Shown one piece after another: positions 41,192 through 51,383 of a stretch of DNA of 64,000 nucleotides (position 1 is its first letter; every line of letters starts with the position of its first letter). Origin of the DNA: Rebecca billardiae RCC1528 (taxonomy: Eukaryota > Haptophyta); the NCBI GenBank assembly GCA_965240325.2, contig OZ251241.1, positions 1,426,001 to 1,490,000 on the forward strand. Reading direction: 5' to 3'. Under the pieces are notes generated by a model, which worked only from the letters and a program-made list of their open reading frames with translations, had not been told where the DNA came from and made no database searches. Both the position numbers and the translations under genes were made by a program.

Positions 41192-42380
41192 GGTGCAGGG
41201 TGTCGTCGTGCCTCCACAGCAACAGCCTGATGGCGTTGCAATTGACGACACTCCACGGCTCAACGCTCATCCCCAGCTCAACTGACGAACATCGCGTCAA
41301 AAATCATCCGCCGATGATTATGACGAGTGTCGTCCGAATCGGCGTTAACTTTAATAAGTATACTACGGCGTCAATCACGCCATTGAATATGGGTTGGCGC
41401 TGCGCGTCAACTTGGGCTGGAAACCTGTTTCTGAAACGCACGATGGCACGCCGGGCCGGTGGCCCGAGCTCGAGGAATTCCGACGCTCGGCCATGGGCGC
41501 CACAGGGGCGCCGCGGCGGGGCTGACGACGCGCGCGCGTGTGCACGTCTGGGCACGGAGTGCGCGCTGCAATGACTGTCCCGTCTGCAGCACCACGCCCC
41601 GCGCTGTGAGTGAGAGTGTGGCCCGCGCCCAAGCGAAACGCCGGACGGGCGGCACTCCGCCGACCTTGCCGTCCGCCGACCAACCCGCGGCCGCCTGCTG
41701 CAGCTCGTGGAAGGCATGCAGTCGCGCGCTCGCGCGTGGATGGCGGCCCTACGCGTATGCGCCCGGCGCGCGTGCCGCTTCATCCGCTGGCACCGCACGC
41801 GAGGGCGCTCGTCGCGCGCAGTCGGCAGCTCGAGCCCTCCGCCGCCCGACCGGGCCGGCGCCACGCCTCGCGCTCGTGCTCGAGCTGAGACGGCGCGTGT
41901 CGCCCGAACCGGCGGGTTCGCACGCGTGCGCGTGGTGGGCGGCCTCGCGCGTGAGCCCGCCGCGCGCCCCGCGTTGCTCGCTGGCGCCGCACGCGAGCCG
42001 TTCGTCGCGCGACCGACCGCCAGGACGAGGGCGACCCTCGGGCTCGTGGGCTCTCGCTCTTTGTCGGCTTCGGACCCGGGACGCCGAGGCCGCGCGAGGT
42101 TGCTCCGACGCTCATAGTCCAATGCAAGATGATACCCGCGTGCCACTATCAGCGCGCCCTTTCGCTCGTGAAATGTCTAGCGAGAAAGTGACGGTTCGCT
42201 TATCGCGTGAATGTGAAGTGTGAACTCGCGACACGACGAATGGGCCGATGCGATTCGCGCGAATGTGAGTACGCAAAGCGCCGAACGACGAGCGGTTTTT
42301 GACCGAACGACGAGCGGTTTTTGTCCTATCGAGCGCGTAAGCGAGTACGCGAATTGCGCTTATGTGACCCGGCCGACGGA

Positions 42381-42477
42381 TGGGTGACTAATTCTATGAT
42401 TTAAAGACACAGGCACGAGGGCGCAGCTCTCCTGATTCGTCTGTCGAAGTACTGAATGGAGTTAATGGAGGATGTCG
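42381..42477. repeat. 97-bp direct repeat, left copy
   Basis: The sequence starting TGGGTGACTAATTCTATG is repeated base for base at 43438-43534 in the same orientation, flanking about 960 bp. A diverged third copy of about 60 bp lies at 62941-63000. Confidence 0.95.
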
Positions 42478-42850
42478 CTGGAGCGCGTTGGCCGCGGGTG
42501 AGGGAGTCGTCGTAACCGATGCTGATCACACGGTCACTGAGGTAGTAGGCGCCCGGGGATGCCGCTGTTTTGCAGTCGTCGTCGGCCTTGGTCATCATGT
42601 AGTTGCCCGCGTCGTCGTCGTCCCGAGGCTGTTCAAGTTGATGCCGTAGTGCGGGTAGTGGATGTGGTCGCCCGGGCCGGTGTGCGCGGCCTAGTGGCCT
42701 TGCCGAGTTGAGGGAGTAGTCGCCCTTGCCGTTGAGGAAGTCGTCGTCCTTGCCGTTGAGGAAGTCGTCGCCCTGGCCGCAGAGGAAGTCGTCGCCCTTG
42801 CCGTTGAGGAAGTCGTCGTCCTGGCCGCTGAGGGTGCCTGCGCTGCCCAA
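42401..42850 (-). other. Open frame with 24-bp tandem repeats (G-[KQ]-[GD]-D-D-F-L-N)
   Basis: The frame has no ATG at its upstream end, so it could only be an exon. At 42714-42840 it encodes about five copies of an 8-residue unit (GKGDDFLN, GQGDDFLN, GKDDDFLN) from a 24-bp tandem repeat. It ends with a stop inside the left 97-bp repeat. Whether it is spliced to the frame at 42887-43402 is unknown. The repeat may be non-coding expansion. Confidence 0.3.
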
Positions 42851-42886
42851 CCGGGCGCGTCTGGCGCGCCAGCGCCGCGCGCGGCT

Positions 42887-43402
42887 CTACGCCAGTGACG
42901 GCGGCACGGCGGCAGCCAGGTCACGGGGGGGGTCGGCGAGGGACGCGGTGCGAGCCTGCTTGGCCGGCTTGGCGTCGCTCCCGCCAGCGGAGGAGGGCCC
43001 ATCCTCCTCCGCCGGCGTGGACGGCTCGGTCGCCGCGCGCTTGCCGGCTGCCGCGGCGCCGGGGGGCAGGACCAGGCGGTAGTTGGACTCCCCGAGCGCC
43101 GGCCTGGCCTGTTGCACCTCGGGCCCGTCCGACGGCGCGGCCGCGGTTGGCGGCTGGGGTGGCGGGATGGCATCGTCGGAACCCTCCCCCTCGGGCTCCT
43201 CCGCCTCCGGGCCGGCGGGGTCCGCCGCCTGTTGGTCGGCCGGCTGAGGAGCAGGGCGGCGCGCAGCGGCGGGCGGCGCGGGCGGCACAGGCGGCGCGGG
43301 CGGCACGCCCCACAGGTTGTGTGGGACGCGGGCGGCGCCGGCGATGCGGCGGCTCGGCTTGAGCGGCGCGAAGAAGATGGGGTGCTCGGGGTCGATGGGC
43401 AT
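42887..43402 (-). CDS. Hypothetical protein carried inside the composite element
   Basis: The frame of 171 residues starts at the ATG at 43402 (MPIDPEHPIFFAPLKPSRRI) and ends at 42887. The first 35 residues look like ordinary protein; the rest is Pro/Ala/Glu-rich and probably disordered. It lies entirely between the two 97-bp direct repeats. No family is recognised. It may be an exon of an element-borne gene, or not be translated. Confidence 0.35.
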   Translation of the reverse strand: MPIDPEHPIFFAPLKPSRRIAGAARVPHNLWGVPPAPPVPPAPPAAARRPAPQPADQQAADPAGPEAEEPEGEGSDDAIPPPQPPTAAAPSDGPEVQQARPALGESNYRLVLPPGAAAAGKRAATEPSTPAEEDGPSSAGGSDAKPAKQARTASLADPPRDLAAAVPPSLA

Positions 43403-43437
43403 GAAACGGAGGCGGAGGAAGATCAGGTTCACACCAC

Positions 43438-43534
43438 TGGGTGACTAATTCTATGATTTAAAGACACAGGCACGAGGGCGCAGCTCTCCTGATTCGTCTG
43501 TCGAAGTACTGAATGGAGTTAATGGAGGATGTCG
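43438..43534. repeat. 97-bp direct repeat, right copy
   Basis: Identical to 42381-42477 over the full 97 bp. Lying as the two edges of the internal cassette, the pair could be short terminal repeats of a miniature element or the trace of a duplication. Confidence 0.95.
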
Positions 43535-43546
43535 GAGCGCGTGGGT

Positions 43547-43757
43547 GGTTAGCCGGGCGTCAAAAAAAGGCCTGCGACGGGCTGGTCCCCAGCGTGAAGT
43601 CGTGCCTTTGTTCTCGTGGGTTTCCAGAATATAGTCAAGTGTGCACGTTATGAAACGTATACTTAAAACATATGATTCTGGAAACCCACGAGAACAAAGG
43701 CACGACTTCACGCTGGGGACCAGCCCGTCGCACGCCTTTTTTTGACGCCCCCTAACC
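43547..43757. mobile_element. Hairpin (MITE-like) element nested in the composite element
   Basis: Arms 43547-43630 and 43675-43757 are inverted copies, nearly perfect apart from small differences at the outer ends (GGTTAG...CTAACC). They surround a 44-bp AT-rich loop. The inner 70 bp of each arm match exactly, for example GAAACCCACGAGAACAAAGG in the right arm. No coding capacity. It adjoins the inner edge of the right long arm. Confidence 0.85.
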
Positions 43758-44949
43758 GACGGCCCGCCGGGTCACATATGCGCAATTCGCGTACCCACCT
43801 ACACGCTCGATAGGACAAAACCCGCTCGTCGTTCGGCGCTTTGCGTACTCACATTCGTGCGAATCGCATCGGCCCATCATTCGTCGTGTCGCGAGTTCAG
43901 TAGTTCACACTTGACATTCGCACGAACCGTCACTTTTTCGCTAGACATTTCACGAGCGAAAGGGCGCGCTGATATTGGCACGCGGGCATCATCTTGCATT
44001 TGACATATGAGCGTCGGAGCAACCTCGCGCGGCCTCGCGTCGACGACGTCCCGTGAAGGACGAGAGGCGAGAGCCCACGCCATTCCAAGGGTCGCCCTTG
44101 ATTCACGTCTCGTTCGGTCGCGCGACGAGCGGCTCGCGTGCGGCGCCAAGCGAGCGACGGGGGGCGCGCGGCGGGCGCACGCGCGAGGCTGCCCACCACG
44201 CGCACGCGCGCGAACCCGCCGGCTCGGGCGACACGCGCCGCCTCAGCTCGAGCACGAGCGCGAGGCGTGGCGCCGGCCCGGTCGGGCCGGGCGGAGGGCT
44301 CGAGCTGCCGACTGCGCGCGACGAGCGGCTCGCGTGCGGTGCCAGCGGATGAAGCGACACGCGCGGCGTGCGCATACGCGCAGGGCCGCCATCCACGCGC
44401 GAGCGCGCGACTGCGTGCCTTCCACGAGCTGCAGCAGGCGGCCGCGGGCTGGTCGGCGGACGGCAAGGTCGGCGGAGTGCCGCCCGCGGCCGGCGTTTCG
44501 CTTGGGCGCGGGCCACACTCTCACTCACAGCGCGGGGCGTGGTGCTGCAGACGGGACAGCCATTGCAGCGCGCACTCCGTGCCCAGACGTGCACACGCGC
44601 GCGCGTCGTCAGCTCGCCGCTGCGCCCCTGTGGCGCCCATGGCAGCGTCGGAATGGCAGCGTCGGAATTCCGAGCTCGGGCAACCGGCCCGGCGTGCCAT
44701 CGTGCGTTTCAGAAACAGGTTTCCAGCCCAAGTTGACGCGCAGCGCCAACCCATATAATCTGCTGTAGTAGTCGTAGTTAAAGCAGTCGCGATATAAATA
44801 AACCAAACCGAAAGTTGAGGTTGGGTGAGGGTGGTGGTTGGTTGGGGGCTGGCCAGGGTAGGGCTGGAGGCTTCGGCCGCCAGTCTGATCACCCGGAGCC
44901 CGTTATAATAAAGGGGAATTTATTATGAAAGCCCAAACGTACTGTCCTG

Positions 44950-45049
44950 CCTGAGCTGTGTGCGTCTCTTATTCTTAGTAAACTGTACCCAAATCCGGCC
45001 TATCCACTACAGTTTACTAAGAATAAGAGACGCACACACACAGCTCAGG
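44950..45049. repeat. Hairpin with ~38-bp arms
   Basis: CCTGAGCTGTGTGCGTCTC at 44950-44968 continues to 44986 and is repeated inverted at 45010-45049. The right copy has two extra CA dinucleotides. A loop of about 23 bp separates the arms. It lies in an AT-richer stretch between the composite element and the 7TM gene; the role is unknown. Confidence 0.85.
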
Positions 45050-45557
45050 CACTCACTCCCCTCAGGCAGGCGACACGGTACTATCCATCGACTCTGTAAC
45101 AGTATTCAGTAAAGTATGATACATCACTATCATCATCTAATAATGCGAGCATAGTCAGTCGCCTCTGCTATCAAAATCTATTTAAAATATATATCGTGTT
45201 TATTTTATAGTTATAATTAATACAGCGCTATAAACGCCGTGCCCCCCGCAGAGGCCAAGCCCGGCTGGCGCGGACTTCACGGCCCGGGCCATCCGGGTGC
45301 CGCCGCCAGCTGGCACGGCGAGGGCCACTGCCAGTCTGAGGGCAGGTCAGCAGCGGGAGTCTGTGCCAGCGTGAACTCGAACGTGCATGACACGCTCCGA
45401 CGCGCGGCCGCCCACCGGCGCGGTGCGGGCGGGCTCTGGCCCGCTGGCCGGGCGGCAGCCGCGCGCCACGCACGCAGTGGTGGCGGTGCGCGCCGTCAAG
45501 CCGCTGGCGGAGCGGTCGCGCCGTGTGCCGATGCGGCGCGCGCGATGCGAAGGCGGC
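45050..45557. other. Intergenic stretch
   Basis: An AT-rich first half (45060-45235) is followed by GC-rich sequence. Apart from the 3' side of the 7TM gene there is nothing I can support. Confidence 0.4.
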
Positions 45558-47292
45558 TTATGCCGCGCCGGCCGACGGTGGCACGTGGCTGGGCGCGCCC
45601 GCCGCGCCCTCGTCCTCGCCGCCGGCCGGCCGCGGCCCGGCGTTGGCGGGCGTCGTCCGAGCGCGCGCCGCCGCGCTCAGCTGGTGCTCGTCCGCGCGCT
45701 CCCGCAGCGCAATGTCGGCCGGGCTGGACTCGTCCGGCGGCGGCACGGCGCGGCGCGGCGCGGCGCTGCCGTGCTCCGAGCCGCCGGCCTCGCTGCTCGC
45801 CGCGCCCTCGAGCGCGCTGAGCGGCAGCCCGCCCGGCGCGTAGATCGCCGTCTGCACGGGCACCGGCCCGTCCTCCTCCGCCTCGTCGCCGCCCGGGTTC
45901 ACCACAATCAGCGTGGTCATCGGCTCGGGCGGGCCCTCCATCTTCTCGTTCCACTCGACCATGCCCGGGCCTGAGAGCTCGAGCGTGTTGATCGAGACGG
46001 TGGTGACGCTCGGGAGGAGCTGCTCGGCCTGCGTGGCGGAAGGGGGAAGGGTGGAGGGGAGGGCGGCGGGAGGGCAGCAGCGGCAGTCGCGGCGCGGGCG
46101 GCCGGCGCGGGGGCGGGCGCGCTGAGTGCCGGGGCCGGGGGCCGGACGCGCCGCGCGTGGCCGCCCGCCGCCCGCCGAGCCGCCGCCTCCCCACCCGCAG
46201 CCCGCCCGCCCGCGGCACCGGCGCCCAGCCGCCCGCGCCCCCCCCCGGACCACCCGCCATCTCGCCCGGACCGGCCCGCGCTCGGCGCCGGACTCACCAG
46301 CTGCAGCCCGAACTCCTGCACCTGCTGGAACATGGTGGAGAAGGGGCGCGCGCGGAAGGTGACACCGATCGCGACGACGCAGACGAGCTCCATCAGCTGG
46401 TGGAGCATGAGGAAGACCCAGAGCGGCGCGTTGGTCACGTGCGTCGAGGTGTGGATCACCAGCTCCATCAGCACGTACGCCGCCGTCGCGACCGCCAGCC
46501 ACTTGAACATCAAGTACTTGGAGTAGGCGGGCGTGGTCAGTGGGTCAATATTGAGTGAGGACATGGCCAGTAGCTGGGACTTGAGGATGCGCAGGTTGGT
46601 GTAGATGGAGAAGACGACGTTGACGAGCATGCACACGTACGCCACCAGGATCGGGATCATCCAGAGCACTGCGCACGCGCGAACGCGCCGCCGAGGTTGG
46701 AGTGAGGCGCAGCGCCCGGTACCGGCGGCAGGCGGCGCGGAGCGAGTGGAGGCGCGAGCGGCGCGCGAGGTGGCCGCGTGAGCGCGCGCGCGCGCGCGCG
46801 CAGGTGCACGCTCCCTCGGCACGCACGCGCGCGCGCGCGCACGCGCCGCGCCGCGCGCGTCCGGCACGCACGTGTGTTCCCGAACAGCTGGAAGACGACG
46901 GACGCGTACAGCAGGACGACGGTCACGACGATGATGCGGTTCTCTCCGTGGTGGAGCGAGTCGCGCGTGATGCACCAGCCCTTGGCGACGAGGAGGAGGC
47001 AGAGCAGGTTGAGCGGCTCCTTGAGGATCACCACCATCAGCAGCGCCGCCGCCACGAGCTGCGAGACGAACGACTCCCACGGGCACGAGCCGTAATAAAA
47101 GATGCACAGAAATGTGTAGAGGCACTCAACTGCCGGCAGCCACGTGAGCATGCGGTGCATCGAGTTGGCGGAGGCGGCGTTCTTGTAGTAGGTGTTGAAG
47201 CACCAGCCCACGAGCACGAGCACCCATGAGAGGAAGAAGGGCACGAACACCGTCTGCACGTGCTCAAAGCGTGTGCAGTCGGGAGTCGACAT
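45558..47292 (-). CDS. Seven-transmembrane protein, GPR180/TMEM145-like
   Basis: Three exons, 47292-46872, 46668-46298 and 46028-45558, keep frame and give about 420 residues. The start chosen is the ATG at 47292 (MSTPDCTRFEHVQ), which places the first helix directly behind it; the frame is open further upstream. Hydrophobic helices include TVFVPFFLSWVLVLVGWCF, LPAVECLYTFLCIFYYGSC, the segment ending LLCLLLVAKGWCITR, IIVVTVVLLYASVVFQLFG, IPILVAYVCMLVNVVFSIYT and WVFLMLHQLMELVCVVAIGV. The (A)KGW-x-I-T-R motif after the third or fourth helix resembles GPR180/TMEM145 proteins of the intimal-thickness-receptor group. Unlike animal members there is no large N-terminal ectodomain. The C-terminal ~160 residues are cytosolic, acidic and Ala/Pro-rich. 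The role (trafficking or sensing) is unknown. Confidence 0.7.
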
Positions 47293-47740
47293 GGCGGCTC
47301 TGGCGGCGCGCGCGCTCGCACGCGGCGGGCTGTGGGCAGGCTGCGGGCGAAGAGAGCGGCGCGGCGAGGTGCGCGCGACTCGCCCAGCCGGGTGGCACCG
47401 CCTCGCCCAGCTGGCGTTCGACGGCTGGCCCACGCGACCGCGAGGGTCTCTTTCCTGGCTAGAAAGGGGCAGGGGGCGGTGGCCGCCTCTTGCCCTAAAT
47501 AAGCGAAGCGACCCGAGCTGGCGAGCGAGCTGGGCTCGAGAGCTTCTCTCCGGAGTCTGGAGTCACTGCGAGTCATCAGTCCCGCCATTGATGGGTCCGG
47601 GTTGTCTGACTGTGTAACTATCATAGGATGGGAATACAGTCGCCTCTTGAATAGCGAATCGTCAACCGTCAGAGTCCGTGTGCACAGGCGGGTAAATTCA
47701 CGAATTCCGCTCGGGAGTCGGGACTGGCCGCCATTTTGGA
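47293..47740. other. Intergenic stretch
   Basis: It lies between the 7TM start and the lipase stop, both on the minus strand, so it should hold the 7TM promoter. No recognisable element or gene is seen. Confidence 0.4.
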
Positions 47741-49495
47741 TTATTCACTGCCGTCCACGAGCAGCGCCGATTCGAGCCGCGTGCGCGGCTCACGCTCGTC
47801 GCCCCGCGCGCGCGACGGCGTGCGCCCGCCTGCGCGCGCGCGGCCTCTGCCGGCGTGCTCGGCGTCGAACCCCGCACCGCGGAAGCGCTCCGCACGGCCG
47901 CGCGCCGCCGCCGCCGCGCGCCGCCGCCTGAAGACGAGCGCGGCGGCGGCGACAGCGGCGGCGATCGCCGTGGCCGCCACCACGCCGGCCGCGACGAGCG
48001 CGCGGGGCCGATGGGCGGCTCGACCGCCGAGCCCGTCGAGCCCCGCCGGGCGTCGCGCGCGCGGCCCCGCGCCCAGCCGCGCGAGCTCGCACGCGCCCGC
48101 CGAGCCGCACAGCGGCACGCCGCACAGCGAGCAGTGCGCGGGGATTGGGCCGAGGAGGGCAAAGACACCGCCGCCGTCGGGCGCGCACGCGCGCGCGCCC
48201 GCGCGCTGCGCGTCGGGCGTGCACAGCTCGTACGGCAGCGCGCAGCCGTCCCCGCCGCCGCCCTCCGCCCTCGCCAGCCCGTACGTCCGCGCGCCGAACT
48301 TGACTGCCGTCGACGGCGGCTGCGCGAAGTTTCCGAGAAGCTGCGGCTGCGTCGGCACCGGGTCATCGGCGTTGAACAGCCGGTAGTGCTCGGGGACGAG
48401 GGCGGCGTAGAGGGCGTTGAATGCGGCGTTGCCCACCTTGGGCTGGCCGAACGTCACCACCGACGGCGCGCGCAGCCCCCACGGCGCGCGCGCGCCGCCG
48501 CCCGGCGCGCGCGCCATCGCCGCCGCGCACGGCGCGCCGCCGCCGCACGCCGGGTCGACACCGCGCCAGGATTGATCCCACATCGAGGCGAGGTCGAGCG
48601 CGGCGAGCGTGGCGAGCGCGCCGCCGAGCGAGTGGCCGAGCAGCACGAGCCGCGCGCCCTCGCCCGCGCCGCCGCCCCGCCGCCCGCGCGCCGCGCCGCC
48701 GCGCAGCGCGCGAGATTGTATCTCGTCGAGCGCGTCGTACAGCGCGCCCTGCAGCTCGGACCACACGGCCCAGAAGCCCTCGTGCACGGCGGCGTCGCGC
48801 CAGGGCGGGCCGAGGGCGCGGAACGGCCGCACCTCGCCCACGCGCACGTCCGCCGCCTCCGTCACCGCGCCCGCCGTCCCCTGGAACGCCACGAGCACGA
48901 GGCGCCGCGTTTCGTCAAACGCGGCGACCAGCGTTATGTCCGCGCGCGCCGCGCAGCGCGCGGTGGCGTAGGTGAGGGTGGGGAGGGCGGCACACGCGGC
49001 GCACGACCACGCGGCGAACGCGTCGTGCCACGCGTCGGCGCCGCGCGCCCACGCCGCGCGGCAGCCGCCCCCGCGTGCGCTGCCGTGCGCGCAGTAGGGC
49101 AGCGACGCGACGCGCGCGTAGTAAGCCGCGTCCGCACGGACCAAGTCGTCCGCGCGCTCGTAGAGCGGCTCGTCGGCGGGGACGCCGGCGGGGAAGCCCG
49201 CGGGGAGGGGAGACTCTACCGGCGGCGCGCACCGGTCCCACCACCCCGACGTCGCCGCCGCCTTGCCCTCGTACCAGCGGCCGCAGTGCGCCGAGTCGGC
49301 GGCTGTGCCGACACCGAACGGACCGTCCGTCCAGCACCAGCCGCCATCGCCGCTGGCGAGGGGCACGCAGGCGCCGAGGCACACGCAGCCGCTCGCCGAG
49401 GGCTCGAGCCCCGTGAGCTGCAGCGCGCGCCCGCGCGGCGACAACGCGGCCGCGGCCGCGCCCAGCGCGGCGAGCGCGCTCAGGGCGAGGAGCAT
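47741..49495 (-). CDS. Secreted or membrane-anchored class 3 lipase
   Basis: This is a single exon of about 584 residues from the ATG at 49495, chosen because it opens into a signal peptide (MLLALSALAALGAAAAALS). A Cys-rich N-terminal region precedes the lipase fold. The catalytic elbow is VLLGHSLGGALATLAALDL (Ser at about residue 288). Downstream come VVTFGQPKVGN and FNADDPVPTQP, where class 3 lipases carry the catalytic Asp. Near the C-terminus a hydrophobic helix (around VAAGVVAATAIAAAVAAAAL) followed by four Arg looks like a type I membrane anchor with a short basic tail. It probably hydrolyses acylglycerols or polar lipids on the luminal or outer side of a membrane. Substrate preference cannot be told. 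Confidence 0.87.
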   Translation of the reverse strand: MLLALSALAALGAAAAALSPRGRALQLTGLEPSASGCVCLGACVPLASGDGGWCWTDGPFGVGTAADSAHCGRWYEGKAAATSGWWDRCAPPVESPLPAGFPAGVPADEPLYERADDLVRADAAYYARVASLPYCAHGSARGGGCRAAWARGADAWHDAFAAWSCAACAALPTLTYATARCAARADITLVAAFDETRRLVLVAFQGTAGAVTEAADVRVGEVRPFRALGPPWRDAAVHEGFWAVWSELQGALYDALDEIQSRALRGGAARGRRGGGAGEGARLVLLGHSLGGALATLAALDLASMWDQSWRGVDPACGGGAPCAAAMARAPGGGARAPWGLRAPSVVTFGQPKVGNAAFNALYAALVPEHYRLFNADDPVPTQPQLLGNFAQPPSTAVKFGARTYGLARAEGGGGDGCALPYELCTPDAQRAGARACAPDGGGVFALLGPIPAHCSLCGVPLCGSAGACELARLGAGPRARRPAGLDGLGGRAAHRPRALVAAGVVAATAIAAAVAAAALVFRRRRAAAAARGRAERFRGAGFDAEHAGRGRARAGGRTPSRARGDEREPRTRLESALLVDGSE

Positions 49496-49901
49496 GGCGG
49501 CCGGCCGCGGGATGATGTCCGGACTAAACAAGTAGTAACTGTATCATACAGAGCTTCATAAACCGCGGTTCAAAGCTTTGACGTTGCGTCGCTTTGGCCA
49601 AACTTCGAATCATTTCCGCTTTGTCATAGATCGCCGATAGTGAACTTCATATGGAACGACGCTCGGAGAGAATTGTGTCGGAAGTAAAGCGTGAACACCG
49701 CGGGCGGGCCGCCAGCCGACCCGGTTAGTTCTTTCACTCATCAACTGTCTCTACCTACGGGCCCGTAGCCTAGGGTCTGCGATGATAGCAAATGATCGTA
49801 CAGTCTGAGATGACGACATCGCCGACACTCTGGACATCGGAGTCACTGTCGTGTGCATGCGCGCTGGCCATGGCGCCGGGGCGCTCCGACCACAAAGCTG
49901 C
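49496..49901. other. Intergenic stretch
   Basis: AT-richer sequence lies upstream of the lipase start and downstream of the HPt gene. It presumably includes the lipase promoter. No motif is recognised. Confidence 0.4.
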
Positions 49902-50705
49902 TCAAGCGCCACCAAGTGTGACGGCGCGTGGCGGCGGCGCCGCGGCGGTCACGCCGGCGCGGCCCGACGCGCCGGTCGGCGCGGCGCCCTTCAGGGGCTT
50001 TCTCTCCTCGATGTGCTCGAGCTCGACGAAGAGCTCCTGCAGGCAACGGAGGAACGTGCGCACCTGCGCGTGCAGCCGCGGCGGCGCCTCCGTCTTGTGC
50101 TCGCGCGCCAGCTCGCCCGAGGCGCGCTGCACATCCAGCGCGATCGCCATCAGGCGCTCGGCGGCGATGTATCCCGCGGCGCCCTTGCACGAGTGCACGG
50201 CCGTGTGCAGCTCGTCAAAGTCGGCGGCGGCGAGCGCGCGCTCGATGCGCTCGGGCACCAGCCGGTTCAGCTTCAGGAACATGGCGACCGCGTTGTTGAT
50301 CAGCATCTTGTTGCCTGCGGCGCGCGGTGGGCAGGCGAGAGGGTGGCGGCGCCGCGAGTGAGATGGCATGTCGCGCCACGCCTCACCGGCCGCGCGCCCT
50401 GGCTCGCGCACTCGGTCGGCGCTTCGGCGCGCGCGCGTGCGCGCACGCGAGAAGATGGTCTGCATCTGCGCGTGATTCACGATGTGCTTATCGCTGATGG
50501 CCGCGTACTCAGCCTCGGCCAGCACGTCCAGATCGCTCGGCAACGGCGCCGCGCCGGCGGGCGCATCATCGGACGGCGGAGCCGCCATCGGCACCGGCGC
50601 CCGCTCGGGGGCGGGGGCAGAGGGCCTTGCCACCGTGTGGTCCGACGGGCCTTGTGAGTGCGCCTCCTCGGGCGTGCACGTGGGGGGGGAAGTCAGCATC
50701 ACCAT
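49902..50705 (-). CDS. Histidine phosphotransfer (HPt) domain protein
   Basis: Two exons, 50705-50447 and 50314-49902, are joined across an intron with donor GTGCGCGCAC and acceptor GCCGCAG, giving about 223 residues. The start is the ATG at 50705. The HPt signature is ELHTAVHSCKGAAGYIAAER, in which the His of H-S-C-K-G-A-A is the phospho-acceptor, followed by a helical stretch (VRTFLRCLQELFVELEHIEE) that completes the four-helix bundle. The N-terminus is Pro-rich and disordered. The protein should carry phosphate between a hybrid histidine kinase and a response regulator; neither partner is in this window. The intron length is a multiple of three, so its retention would add a basic insert without a frameshift. 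Confidence 0.8.
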   Translation of the reverse strand: MVMLTSPPTCTPEEAHSQGPSDHTVARPSAPAPERAPVPMAAPPSDDAPAGAAPLPSDLDVLAEAEYAAISDKHIVNHAQMQTIFSRARTRARRSADRVREPGRAAGEAWRDMPSHSRRRHPLACPPRAAGNKMLINNAVAMFLKLNRLVPERIERALAAADFDELHTAVHSCKGAAGYIAAERLMAIALDVQRASGELAREHKTEAPPRLHAQVRTFLRCLQELFVELEHIEERKPLKGAAPTGASGRAGVTAAAPPPRAVTLGGA

Positions 50706-51383
50706 GTGATGAGTGGATGGCCTTCGCAAGGTTGCGACCGGATGAAAGCGCTCTCAAGCACCGGTGCACCCGCTTGGTGAAAAGGCGTCTTTGGTTCGGC
50801 CTTCATGATCACAACGGGCGGAATTGCAAGTGTGCTTCCTCAATAGTTGTGCGTGGGTAGGAGCCGGGTTGGGGCGACGACGATGCTAATAGCTGCGCTT
50901 CCACGCGAAAAGCTTCCAACTATTCAAATACCTGTCATCTCACATTTTGATGTTCGAAGGATTTTGACGACTCCATTCATATAGTATGGTGTAGGTCTCG
51001 ATCGAACGTCGACGAATTTGCTGGAATCTGAAAAGCCCATTCGGTGATTACATGGACCTGACTTGCACTATGATATTTGTGTTCCGTCATCAGATCCTTC
51101 CTTTCTGTTGAATTCCCGTTGATGACGCGCGCCACATGATAAGGTTTCGTCCGCCACGGCTACCCCCATTACCCCATTGCCCGGACTCCACACACGGCCA
51201 TTGTGGCAGACTGCCGGACTCAGACTGGTGAGCACTGAGCAGCAGTGTACGGCATTGCGCCCGGACCACTCTCAACTCGCTCGACTCGGCTCGAACGCGG
51301 AACGCCGCCCAACGGCGTGCGCCTCGCCAAGCGGAGCTCCTCCGCGGCGCGGCGCAAGGCGCGGAGTGCGCGGACGAGGCGCG
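50706..51383. other. Divergent intergenic region between HPt and GCP4 genes
   Basis: Its composition is near-balanced and much less GC-rich than the genes. It must contain both promoters. No TATA box, RNA gene or repeat was recognised. Confidence 0.45.

Larger units (their letters stand above)
41387..44756. mobile_element. Composite element with ~1-kb terminal inverted arms
   Basis: The left arm (41387 to about 42379) and right arm (about 43758-44756) are inverted copies with small indels and substitutions. Outer ends read ATATGGGTTGGCGCTGC, and inner ends read CACATAAGCGCAATT and CACATATGCGCAATT. Between them are about 1.38 kb with two 97-bp direct repeats, a minus-strand open frame and a nested hairpin element. 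AT-rich TAT/ATA triplets abut both outer ends, so a target duplication cannot be fixed. No transposase motif was found, so it looks like a non-autonomous long-TIR element or a palindromic rearrangement. Confidence 0.8.

Noticed and set aside
41304-42146. Arg-rich frames in the long arms at 41.3-42.2 kb and 44.0-44.8 kb
   Set aside because: The same frames occur in both inverted arms in several phases and carry no motif. They follow the repeat, not selection for a protein.
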